Positions 41,822-48,821 of a DNA stretch of 48,821 nucleotides are shown here, piece after piece. Position 1 is the first letter of the stretch. Each line of letters starts with the position of its first letter. This DNA is from Lachnospiraceae bacterium (GTDB lineage Bacteria; Bacillota; Clostridia; Lachnospirales; Lachnospiraceae): assembly GCA_017480445.1 (NCBI GenBank), contig JAFVAO010000005.1:1-48821 (forward strand), read 5' to 3'. The position numbers and the translations under genes are program-made. The notes beneath the pieces are model-generated. The model ran no database searches. It was not told the DNA's origin and worked only from the letters and a program-made list of their open reading frames with translations.

Positions 41822-43114
41822 CTAATGATCTTCATACACCGCATTGGTCTGTATCACTACCTCTACGCCATCCGCCGTAAGCGTTTGGAAAAAACATTTC
41901 TGTATGGAAGTATCCTGCAGAATCGAACTGAAATTTACGGTCAGCATGCCGTTGTAGGAACACACGCTCGCCTTCAGATTCTGACCGGCCGACATGGCGA
42001 GCAGACAGGAAAAACTCTCCACATATCTTCGATAAGGCTCTCTGAGCTCCACATTTCCGATGTTGGTGATCGTCGTCGTCGAATTGTGGCGGGACGCCTC
42101 ATACACCTGCTTGATTGCAATATTTTTGATCGCCAGCGGCACAAGCCGCAGGATAAAATTCTGCTCGTTGGAGACATTGTAGGTGATTATATCATCCAGA
42201 TTTTCCTTAGTAATCTGCTCTTTTAAGCTCTTGGTCGTGATGGCGAGCACCTCGGCAAAGCTGTATTTCTCCAGGCGTTCCTCGGGCACAAACTCCGCCG
42301 CTACCATGGCAAAAAAATTCTTCATGGTGTGCGACTGATAATAAGGCCGCAGATTCACCGGCACACAGCACGCGATCGGATCCTCGCTCCCCCGCTCGTG
42401 CAGATAGCCCTTGTAGATCGCATAGGTGAGCGCTCCCACCAGATACTGGTTGATCGTCACCCCGTATTTTTTGCAGGCCGCCTTGAGCAGATCGATCCGC
42501 ATTGTCCCCTGGATAACGCCCAGCGCTCCGCCGGACAGCTTCTCACCCTGAACCGTCACCGCCTGCGAGGATTTGTATTTCTTGCGCTCTCCCACGGGCT
42601 TCCTGTAATTTTTCAGATAACTGTCTTCCTTGTCGAAATACACATCCGAAGAAATCCGATCCTTCTCCCCAGAGAACTCCTCTGGATATTTTAACCGCAG
42701 ATACTGATAGACCAGTTCCTTCAGGAACACAATCCCGCCGAATCCGTCCGTCAGCACATGGAACACCTCCAGATTGATCCGCCGTCCGTAATAAGTCACC
42801 CGAAACAGATAATTGTGATTCTGGCTTCGGTTGATGTATGCCCCGGGAAACGCGTACTCCTGCCGTACCTGCGGTGCAGCCTTCCTGTTCTCCTCAAAAT
42901 AATACCAGAACATTCCCGCGCGCAGACACATCCGGAAGACGGAGAAATGCGGCAGGATACGGTTTAACGCCTCCTGCAGAAGCACCCTGTCCACTTCCTC
43001 TGTCATCACCGCGCTGATCCGATATACATTGGTCATGTTTTCGCTGGCAATCACCGGAAAAAGAAGCGCTGTGTTATCCAGTTTATCCCACAGAATATTG
43101 TTTTCTTTACTCAA
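41822..43114 (-). CDS. condensation-domain-fold acyltransferase (alcohol acetyltransferase-like)
   Basis: A 430-residue stand-alone protein of the chloramphenicol-acetyltransferase/condensation-domain superfamily. The catalytic HxxxDG motif is HVLTDG at 119-124, and the second half-domain contains VNQYLVGAL-like GVTINQYLVGALTYAIYKGY and CVPVNLRPYY. It joins an acyl group to an alcohol or amine acceptor of unknown identity. There is no carrier-protein domain, so acyl-CoA is a likely donor (inference). It starts with TTG at 43112-43114, eight bases after GGAG. It heads the four-gene cassette after mutS, with a 13-bp repeat array just upstream. Confidence 0.82.
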   Translation of the reverse strand: MSKENNILWDKLDNTALLFPVIASENMTNVYRISAVMTEEVDRVLLQEALNRILPHFSVFRMCLRAGMFWYYFEENRKAAPQVRQEYAFPGAYINRSQNHNYLFRVTYYGRRINLEVFHVLTDGFGGIVFLKELVYQYLRLKYPEEFSGEKDRISSDVYFDKEDSYLKNYRKPVGERKKYKSSQAVTVQGEKLSGGALGVIQGTMRIDLLKAACKKYGVTINQYLVGALTYAIYKGYLHERGSEDPIACCVPVNLRPYYQSHTMKNFFAMVAAEFVPEERLEKYSFAEVLAITTKSLKEQITKENLDDIITYNVSNEQNFILRLVPLAIKNIAIKQVYEASRHNSTTTITNIGNVELREPYRRYVESFSCLLAMSAGQNLKASVCSYNGMLTVNFSSILQDTSIQKCFFQTLTADGVEVVIQTNAVYEDH

Positions 43115-43147
43115 GCTATCGTCTCCGCCCCGCAGTCCTTTTCATTC

Positions 43148-43225
43148 GATACATATTTTTGATACTTATTTTTGATACTTATTCTCGATACAAATTTTCA
43201 ATATCTTTTTTTCAATCTCATTTTT
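43148..43225. repeat. six tandem 13-bp repeats between mutS and the acyltransferase gene
   Basis: Six consecutive 13-base units, degenerating from left to right: GATACATATTTTT (43148), GATACTTATTTTT (43161), GATACTTATTCTC (43174), GATACAAATTTTC (43187), AATATCTTTTTTT (43200) and CAATCTCATTTTT (43213). They fill most of the 126-base gap downstream of the mutS stop. On the minus strand they read as AAAAA-TA-GTATC units, A-rich and lacking a hairpin. Confidence 0.85.
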
Positions 43226-43240
43226 TTAATATCATTCTCT

Positions 43241-45916
43241 TTACTCCGCCGTCCACCGGTTCCGCAGCTTATTCTGCAACCGATACAGCGTGTTCATGGC
43301 ATCTAACGGTGTCAATGTCGTAATCTCCACCTCCATCAGCTCCTTGATCACATCCTCGTCCGTCACCGTCTCAAACAAGGACATCTGCGCCATGTCCACC
43401 TCATCCAGCTTCGGCACCTTAGAGGCATTTCGTCTGCCGTCCTTTCCCTCTCCCTTGGTCTCCACGGCGATGCTCTGCACCTTTTCCGTGATATCATTAT
43501 CCGAGAGCTGGTCTGCGATCTCTTTGGCGCGGTCGATCACCATGTCCGGCACCCCCGCCAGCTTCGCAACCTGAATGCCATAGCTGCGGTCCGCGCCGCC
43601 TTTCACGATCTTCCGCAGGAACACAATATCATCCCCGCATTCCTTCACCGCGATACAATAATTGTTCACATTGCTCATCTTGCCTTCCAACTCTGTCAAC
43701 TCATGATAGTGTGTGGCAAATAAAGTCTTCGCCCCCAAAAGCTTGCGGTTGCTGATGTGCTCGATCACCGCCCAGGCGATGGACAGTCCGTCAAAAGTAG
43801 ACGTACCACGGCCGATCTCATCCAAAATCAGCAGACTGTTTGATGTGGCGTTCCGCAAAATATTGGCCACCTCGTTCATTTCCACCATGAAGGTAGATTG
43901 CCCACTCGCGAGATCATCCGATGCGCCCACGCGGGTAAAAATCCGGTCGACAATACCGATATTCGCCGATTTCGCTGGTACAAAGCTGCCGATCTGTGCC
44001 AACAGCACAATCAGAGCCGTCTGCCGCATGTAGGTGGATTTACCTGCCATGTTGGGACCGGTGATCACACTGATGCAATGGCTCCCATTGTCCAGATAGG
44101 TGTCATTGGCAATGAACAGATCGTTGGTGATCATTTGCTCCACCACCGGATGTCTGCCCTCCTTGATGTCGATCACGCCTTTTTCATTCAGCTTCGGACG
44201 CACATAATGGTTCCGCTCCGCCACTGCGGACAGCGACGCGCAGACATCCAGTCTGGCCACCGCCTTCGCAGTCCGTTGGATGCGCTCCAGCTCCGCCGCC
44301 ACCGCGTCACGGATCTTGCAGAATAGATCGTACTCCAGCGTCTGAAGCTTCTCCTCGGCGTTCAGGATCATGTCCTCCAGTTCCTTGAGCTTCGGCGTGG
44401 TATAGCGCTCCGCATTGGCTAACGTCTGCTTGCGCACATAATCCTCCGGCACCAAATTTTGATAAGAGTTCGTCACCTCAAAATAATAGCCGAACACCTT
44501 GTTGTATTTGATGCGCAGGTTTTTGATTCCCGTGCGCTCTCTGTCTGCCTCCTCAAGCTCGGCCAGCCACGTTTTGCCGTCGCGCTTGGCGCTTCTGAGC
44601 ATATCGATATCTTCGTCAAAGCCATCCTTGATGATCCCGCCCTCACGGATCGTGATCGGCGGCTCCTCCTCGATCGATTGCAGGATCAGCTGGTAAATGT
44701 CCTGCAATGCATCCATTTCCTCCCGAATGGCCGTGAGCTCGTCTTTTTGGAAATTCTCAAGCACTGTCCGGATATGCGGCAGCATCTCCAGCGAATTGCG
44801 AAACGCGATCAGATCCCGCGGATTGGCCGTCTTATAAGTCACCTTTGCCAACAGCCGCTCCAGATCATAGATCGGGTTCAGATACTCCCTAATCTCATCC
44901 CGGGAGAAGCTGTCCTTGTTCAACTCCTCAATGGCATCCAGGCGTCGCTCCATATCCGCCTTCTCGATCAGTGGCTGCTCAATATAGCTACGCAGCAGAC
45001 GACCGCCCATCGCAGTCTTCGTTTTATCGAGCACCCATAACAGCGAACCGCGTTTTTGCTTCTCCCGCAGGGTCTCCGTCAGCTCCAGATTCCGTCTGGT
45101 GGAGCTGTCTAACAGCATGTATTTGCTCGTCAGGTACGGGTAGAGGTGCGTAAAATGCTCCAGCTCGCTTTTCTGCGTCTCCTGCAGATAGGAAAGCATC
45201 GCACCCGCCGCGATCATGCCGTTCGGGAAATCCTCAATCCCCAGACCGATCAGCGTATTGACTTTAAAATGCTTCAAAAGCGTCTTTTGGCAGCCGTCAT
45301 CATCAAACATATGAGATTCCAGCGCATTGACCGAGATATGTAACCGGCCGCACAGATCCTCCACATCCACGCCGCTCATCAAAAAAGCCTCGTTACAAAT
45401 GATCTCGGACGGCTCGTATTTCATCAGCTCATCCATGAGTTTCCGCAGGTCCTCAACCTCCGTCACATAGAAATCACCGGTCGTCACATCTGCCGCCGCA
45501 ATGCCGATTCCCGTGGGCAGATAGGTGATACACAGAATGAAATTGTTTTTCGAGGCGTCCAGCGCCTGCACATTCAGATTCGTCCCGGGGGTCACGATCC
45601 GCACGATATCCCGCTTCACCAGCCCCTTCGCCAGCTTGGGATCCTCCAACTGCTCACAGATCGCCACCTTATAGCCCTTGCTGACCAGCTTGGTCAAGTA
45701 CCCCTCTACCGCATGATATGGTACGCCGCACATGGGTGCGCGCTCCTCCTGACCGCAGGCTCTGCCGGTCAGCGTCAGCTCCAGCTCCTTCGACGCCGTC
45801 ACCGCATCGTCAAAAAACATCTCATAAAAGTCACCCAGTCTGTAAAACAAAATACAGTCCGGCACCTGTTTCTTCGTCTCCATATACTGTTGCATCATCG
45901 GGGTTAATTCGGGCAC
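43241..45916 (-). CDS. mutS: MutS, DNA mismatch recognition ATPase
   Basis: An 891-residue MutS. The mismatch-binding domain has FYRLGDFYEMFFDDA (the F-x-E wedge region). The connector and lever domains follow, then the ATPase with ITGPNMAGKSTYMRQTA, DEIGRGTSTFDG and ATHYHELTEL. The start is a GTG at 45914-45916, nine bases after AGGAG, giving the standard beginning PELTPMMQQYMETKK; upstream in-frame TTG starts at 46042 are inside the XRE terminator region. It binds mismatches and recruits MutL. Confidence 0.97.
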   Translation of the reverse strand: MPELTPMMQQYMETKKQVPDCILFYRLGDFYEMFFDDAVTASKELELTLTGRACGQEERAPMCGVPYHAVEGYLTKLVSKGYKVAICEQLEDPKLAKGLVKRDIVRIVTPGTNLNVQALDASKNNFILCITYLPTGIGIAAADVTTGDFYVTEVEDLRKLMDELMKYEPSEIICNEAFLMSGVDVEDLCGRLHISVNALESHMFDDDGCQKTLLKHFKVNTLIGLGIEDFPNGMIAAGAMLSYLQETQKSELEHFTHLYPYLTSKYMLLDSSTRRNLELTETLREKQKRGSLLWVLDKTKTAMGGRLLRSYIEQPLIEKADMERRLDAIEELNKDSFSRDEIREYLNPIYDLERLLAKVTYKTANPRDLIAFRNSLEMLPHIRTVLENFQKDELTAIREEMDALQDIYQLILQSIEEEPPITIREGGIIKDGFDEDIDMLRSAKRDGKTWLAELEEADRERTGIKNLRIKYNKVFGYYFEVTNSYQNLVPEDYVRKQTLANAERYTTPKLKELEDMILNAEEKLQTLEYDLFCKIRDAVAAELERIQRTAKAVARLDVCASLSAVAERNHYVRPKLNEKGVIDIKEGRHPVVEQMITNDLFIANDTYLDNGSHCISVITGPNMAGKSTYMRQTALIVLLAQIGSFVPAKSANIGIVDRIFTRVGASDDLASGQSTFMVEMNEVANILRNATSNSLLILDEIGRGTSTFDGLSIAWAVIEHISNRKLLGAKTLFATHYHELTELEGKMSNVNNYCIAVKECGDDIVFLRKIVKGGADRSYGIQVAKLAGVPDMVIDRAKEIADQLSDNDITEKVQSIAVETKGEGKDGRRNASKVPKLDEVDMAQMSLFETVTDEDVIKELMEVEITTLTPLDAMNTLYRLQNKLRNRWTAE

Positions 45917-45981
45917 GTTTTTGTACTCCTGTTCTTTGGTTTTGCATAGTCGGTGCAGCTTACAGCTTTGGACGCAATTTT

Positions 45982-46326
45982 CTATCGTAAAAAAGAGACC
46001 AAGTGCACAAATACTATGCATTTGGTCTCTAATATACCACAAAATATTGTATTTGTAAATATTTCCACTTCATCCGACACCCACTCATCCACATAGCAAT
46101 ACTTTTTCACCAGAGACAACGGTTCCCCGGAGAGTAATTCATTAATATTCGTGTTCAGCACACAGCACAGCTCGGAAAACAAGGAAATATCCGGCATACT
46201 ATTTCCATTTTCCCATTTTGAAACCGTCTTGTCACTGACACCGATCCGGTCTGCCAGCTCTTTCTGTGTCATTTTGTTTGCTTTACGCAGCTGCTGAATA
46301 TACTGCCCAATTCTTTTTTGATTCAT
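45982..46326 (-). CDS. XRE-family transcriptional regulator, short or truncated
   Basis: A 114-residue protein: a clear Cro/CI-type helix-turn-helix at about 1-65 (IGQYIQQLRKANKMTQKELADRIGVSDKTVSKWENGNSMPDI), then a short tail. The last roughly 15 codons are encoded by the terminator hairpin at 45994-46030, which suggests a gene shortened from a longer XRE regulator. The start at 46324-46326 follows GGGAGCGG; the 17 extra residues of the longer reading are not family-like. It is divergent from the serine hydrolase gene at 46582 and may regulate it (inference). Confidence 0.8.
   Translation of the reverse strand: MNQKRIGQYIQQLRKANKMTQKELADRIGVSDKTVSKWENGNSMPDISLFSELCCVLNTNINELLSGEPLSLVKKYCYVDEWVSDEVEIFTNTIFCGILETKCIVFVHLVSFLR
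45988..46030 (-). terminator. terminator overlapping the 3' end of the XRE gene, upstream of mutS
   Basis: On the minus strand a 14-bp stem with one G-U pair (AGAGACCAA.TGCA with TGCA.TTGGTCTCT, 46017-46030 with 45994-46007) and a nine-base loop is followed by a T-run (TTTTTTACG). It lies inside the reading frame of the XRE gene. It insulates mutS, whose own promoter in 45917-45987 I could not identify. Confidence 0.85.
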
Positions 46327-46480
46327 AGTATCCGCTCCCTTCCTTTTTCCACACGCAAAGACCAATGATTTTATCACATGTATCGGCAGATCCTGTATGC
46401 ATTGTATAGCGCCGTTACATAAGTATCAATCTACGAATAAGAGAATTTTGCGGATTCTACAATTTTTCGGATTGATGTTC

Positions 46481-46509
46481 TTGCTATTCCTCTTTGCCTG
46501 ACATATAAT
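46481..46509 (+). promoter_or_regulatory. promoter of the serine hydrolase gene
   Basis: TTGCTA (46481-46486) and TATAAT (46504-46509) are separated by 17 bases, about 70 bases before the start codon. The rest of the 46327-46581 gap contains no reading frame; the XRE promoter on the opposite strand should lie there but is not obvious. Confidence 0.75.
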
Positions 46510-46581
46510 TATGGCAGAAAAAGCAAGAAACACTTTGTATGAAACCCAAAATCAGTGAAATACATAGAAAGGAGCTTTGCC

Positions 46582-47910
46582 ATGACCTACTTTTCATCTG
46601 AACATTTTCCCTTCCCTATGCATAGTATCTGCATCTGGCAGAACGGCAACGTCCTGCAGGAGGAATATTTTGCGCCCTATCAGAAGGATCGCATGCATCG
46701 TATGTTTTCCATCACCAAGGCCTACACCTCTCTTGCCATCGGTGCGTTGATGGCCGAGGGCAAACTCTCTTTAGACGACCCGATTGTCAAATATTATCCG
46801 GAGTACACGCCTGAGGATGCGCATCCTTGGCTGACGCAAATGACGCTTCGCGACATGCTCAGCATGCGCACCTGTCACAAATCAACCACCTATAAAATCA
46901 ACGAAAAAGAACACTGGGTGCGCTCCTTTTTTGTGACGCCGCCCGATCATGCGCCGGGTAAGATCTTCAAGTACGATACTTCCTCCGCCCATACCATGGC
47001 AGCACTGGTGAAAAAATTAAGCGGCAAAGGTGTATTAGACTATCTGCGCGAGGTATACCTGGATCGCATCGGTTTCTCCGCCGAGGCGTTTGTGCTGACA
47101 GATCCCTTCGGCTGTGAAATCGGCGGTTCCGGCATGGTCGCTTATCCGAACGATCTGCTGGTCACAGCCAAACTGTTACTCTCTCTGTACAAGGGCAGCT
47201 ACGAGACGGATTACCCTGATTTGATGGGCTGTGCAGACAGCATCTATGACCGCGCCTTCTGGCAGCGCTATGCCGCTTACATCCAGGAGGCGATGCGCTA
47301 TCATGTATCCAACAGACATGACGCCAAAACTCTGGACGAAGGACAGGGCTACGGCTATCAGTTCTGGATGCTGCGCTCCGGCGGTATCATGATGTACGGC
47401 ATGGGCGGCCAATACATGGTGATTTATCCGGATGCGGATCTGATCTTTATCACCACCGCAGACACCCAGTCTGTCCAGGGCGGCACCCAATATATCCTGG
47501 ACGAAATCCGCCGTGTGGCACTGACCCTCGGTGCCAAAGAGCAGACGCCCGCGGCCATACTGCCGAACAAACAGTGCGTTTCCGCGCCCATTACGCTCCT
47601 GGAGAACAAATCCGGCTTCCGCTCATTTATGCTGACAGAATCCGAACTGATCCTTGAAGGCGCTGAACACACCTTCCACATTCCCTATGCCCTGAACCGC
47701 TACGTGGAGACCAAGGATCCCAAATATCAACAGACCCTGTTTACCAAAGGCTTCCCCCAGGCTGACGGCAGCATATATCTGCACACCCAGATTCTGGACG
47801 ACTACGTGGGCGCAATCCACTTCACCATCCGGGACAACCTGCTGTATATGCGCAAAGTAGAGGAAAGCCTCTTCAAAGAATTCAACGGCTTCTTCACCGC
47901 CGCCCAATAA
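46582..47910 (+). CDS. serine hydrolase of the class C beta-lactamase/D-Ala-D-Ala peptidase fold
   Basis: A 442-residue protein with the S-x-x-K motif at 43-46 (MFSITKAYTSLAIGALMAEGKLSLDDPI) and the family block TLRDMLSMRTCH. No secretion signal is visible, so it probably acts in the cytoplasm. Relatives include esterases, amidases and peptidases; a beta-lactamase resistance role should not be assumed. The ATG at 46582 follows AAAGGAGC; the longer reading from 46555 includes the ribosome site. The C-terminal part (about 330-442) is an extra domain of unknown role. It is divergent from the XRE gene. Confidence 0.88.
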   Translation: MTYFSSEHFPFPMHSICIWQNGNVLQEEYFAPYQKDRMHRMFSITKAYTSLAIGALMAEGKLSLDDPIVKYYPEYTPEDAHPWLTQMTLRDMLSMRTCHKSTTYKINEKEHWVRSFFVTPPDHAPGKIFKYDTSSAHTMAALVKKLSGKGVLDYLREVYLDRIGFSAEAFVLTDPFGCEIGGSGMVAYPNDLLVTAKLLLSLYKGSYETDYPDLMGCADSIYDRAFWQRYAAYIQEAMRYHVSNRHDAKTLDEGQGYGYQFWMLRSGGIMMYGMGGQYMVIYPDADLIFITTADTQSVQGGTQYILDEIRRVALTLGAKEQTPAAILPNKQCVSAPITLLENKSGFRSFMLTESELILEGAEHTFHIPYALNRYVETKDPKYQQTLFTKGFPQADGSIYLHTQILDDYVGAIHFTIRDNLLYMRKVEESLFKEFNGFFTAAQ

Positions 47911-47922
47911 CGTAAAGTATGT

Positions 47923-47976
47923 AAAACTTGCCATAGCCTATAAGGTATGTGGGCACTCACACAAAAACTTGCCATA
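47923..47976. repeat. direct repeat pair left of the palindrome
   Basis: The 13-base word AAAACTTGCCATA occurs at 47923-47935 and again at 47964-47976, each followed within a few bases by TAAGGT. The pair sits between the hydrolase stop codon and the left arm of the long palindrome. Confidence 0.75.
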
Positions 47977-47982
47977 ACATAA

Positions 47983-48132
47983 GGTGCGGCATATACATAA
48001 AAATCTTGTTCATTATGCGCTGCGGAACTGAGACCAATGCATCGTTGGAAGCCTTTGCTTCCGATGATGCATGCCTGGGCTCAGTGAAGCGCCCTGCGCA
48101 ACAGAACAAGATTTTTATGTATATGCCGCACC
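47983..48132. repeat. 150-bp imperfect palindrome, candidate non-autonomous repeat element
   Basis: The outer arms 47983-48011 and 48104-48132 are perfect 29-bp inverted repeats (beginning GGTGCGGCATATAC and ending GTATATGCCGCACC). The inner part is an imperfect continuation, with CTGAG/CTCAG and AATGCATC/GATGCAT pairs around a short TTTG-type loop near 48055. Transcribed either way it would fold into a very long hairpin. It contains no gene, and the small reading frames across it read the two arms as near-mirror peptides. It could be a MITE/REP-like element, a structured RNA or a strong bidirectional terminator between the convergent hydrolase and beta-helix genes. Confidence 0.85.
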
Positions 48133-48188
48133 GTGCCTTACGCATACTCACCGTGGTCTTATGCACACGCACCGTGACCTTACGCACC
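48129..48188. repeat. three 20-21-bp tandem repeats right of the palindrome
   Basis: CACCGTG recurs at 48129, 48149 and 48170, and CTTACGCA/CTTATGCA recurs at 48137, 48158 and 48179, defining three imperfect units with a 20-21 base period. The first unit overlaps the end of the palindrome arm, and the array ends just before the beta-helix gene stop codon. Confidence 0.75.
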
Positions 48189-48190
48189 TT

Positions 48191-48821
48191 CTATTTCACA
48201 TTATCCTTCACCGTGCACTGATCCAGCGTCACCGAATAGTCCGAGAACTTCCGATACGTATTATTGTTGAACCTGCACTTCCAGAACGTCACATCTCCGT
48301 ACTCCGTGTCCAGCTCCACAAACTGCCCGTTGTAGTTCTCCGTCGAGCGATTATCATGGATGTCACAATCCTCGAACACGATCCCATAACAGGATGGCAG
48401 ATAAAATACCGTCAGATCGCCCGAATCCCGCATTTCACAGTTTTGGAACACCGCATCACTCACGCTGTTTAAGGAAAGCAACCCATATGTACACTCATAA
48501 ATCTCTGTATCGTTCACCTGCATATTATAGCAATACTCCGCTTCCACGCCATAGGTTCCGCATCCATACAGCTTACAATTCTCAATCGTCACTCCGCTTA
48601 CACTGCTATAGCGCAATACACTTCCGCTACAGTACCCCGGCTCCACATCATGTCCGACCGTCAAGCCATGTAACACGACATTTTGCGAATTTGCAAAATA
48701 AAGCACCGCTTCATAGGGATCTCTCACACATACCAACACCTCCGCGCCCTCTTTTGCCTCGATGCGCAAATTGGAGGCTGTGATACACAACTCACCGTAT
48801 TCTCTTTGAACATACGGACTG
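48191..48821 (-). CDS. right-handed parallel beta-helix protein, C-terminal part (5' end outside window)
   Basis: The frame is open from the stop at 48191-48193 to the window edge, so the gene begins beyond 48821; the TTG at 48788-48790 is not its start. The visible 209 residues consist of repeated short strands with NC, DC and NxT turns (VTIENCKLYGCGTYGVEAEYC, AVFQNCEMRDSG, IVFEDCDIHDN, VTFWKCRFNNNT), the pattern of pectate-lyase-like beta-helix coils with about 22-24 residues per turn. Such proteins are carbohydrate-active enzymes or surface proteins; no catalytic site is visible in this part. Confidence 0.85.
   Translation of the reverse strand, partial: SPYVQREYGELCITASNLRIEAKEGAEVLVCVRDPYEAVLYFANSQNVVLHGLTVGHDVEPGYCSGSVLRYSSVSGVTIENCKLYGCGTYGVEAEYCYNMQVNDTEIYECTYGLLSLNSVSDAVFQNCEMRDSGDLTVFYLPSCYGIVFEDCDIHDNRSTENYNGQFVELDTEYGDVTFWKCRFNNNTYRKFSDYSVTLDQCTVKDNVK

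Noticed and set aside
43148..43225. Possible CRISPR array
   Set aside because: The 13-bp units are contiguous with no spacers, and no cas genes are present.
46582..47910. Beta-lactam resistance gene
   Set aside because: The S-x-x-K fold is shared with many esterases and peptidases, no secretion signal is visible, and no resistance context is present.
47949..48221. Small reading frames on both strands across the palindrome
   Set aside because: They exist because the inverted repeat arms lack stops; the peptides mirror one another and have no ribosome sites.

Overview
The window looks like a chromosomal segment of a low-to-mid GC Firmicute, most likely a Clostridia/Lachnospiraceae gut-type bacterium. 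The grounds are strong Shine-Dalgarno sites (AGGAGG type) before nearly every gene, Firmicute-type CGAAC-N4-GTTCG LexA boxes with a divergent yneA-like gene, an L27 protein with a cleavable N-terminal extension next to its protease prp, SepF, the minCDE/mreBCD cell-shape cluster, and a MutL that carries the endonuclease motif. No genus can be named from sequence alone. Almost everything between 1.8 kb and 46.3 kb is on the minus strand, in a chain of housekeeping operons.

Layout: 3-419 is the 3' end of a tyrosine recombinase cut by the window edge. 471-1706 is a divergent SOS pair (yneA-like LysM division inhibitor and lexA) sharing an intergenic region with five LexA-box-like sites. 1839-8895 (minus) is a branched-chain amino acid ABC transporter (livJ, terminator, livHMGF) followed by a cytidylate-kinase-like protein and an McrB-like AAA+ ATPase with no McrC. 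9111-9323 is a small DUF378 membrane protein. 9385-13539 (minus) is the ribosome/GTPase operon rplU-prp-rpmA-(terminator)-obg-yhbY-nadD-yqeK-rsfS. 13727-17950 (minus) is a second cytidylate-kinase-like gene followed by two tandem paralogous GGDEF-family proteins, both with GGDEM in place of GGDEF. 18065-20628 is aroB-lspA-rluD. 20682-23365 is an HlyD-like protein, yggS and sepF. 23484-23903 is a small P-loop protein with its own promoter.

23981-34766 (minus) is a large envelope/cell-shape locus: a DUF4321 membrane protein, radC, mreB, mreC, mreD, a 967-residue class B PBP with a roughly 245-residue insertion, minC, minD, minE, rodA, mgsA and a lipoprotein D,D-carboxypeptidase. 34947-45916 (minus) carries mutS, mutL, miaA and a methionine-gamma-lyase-like PLP enzyme. 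A four-gene cassette (condensation-fold acyltransferase, zinc-ribbon membrane protein, alpha/beta hydrolase, unknown) sits between mutS and mutL. 45982-46326 is a short XRE regulator whose last codons run through a terminator. 46582-47910 (plus) is a class C beta-lactamase-like serine hydrolase. 47983-48132 is a 150-bp imperfect palindrome flanked by short direct repeats, and the window ends inside a beta-helix protein gene.

The two parts least explained by known systems are the cassette between mutS and mutL, which has a 13-bp tandem repeat array at its mutS-side border, and the long palindrome near the right end. The CMP-kinase-like/GGDEM cluster and the five-site SOS operator region are the next most interesting. 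No rRNA, tRNA or CRISPR array was seen, and no gene-free stretch exceeds about 300 bases.
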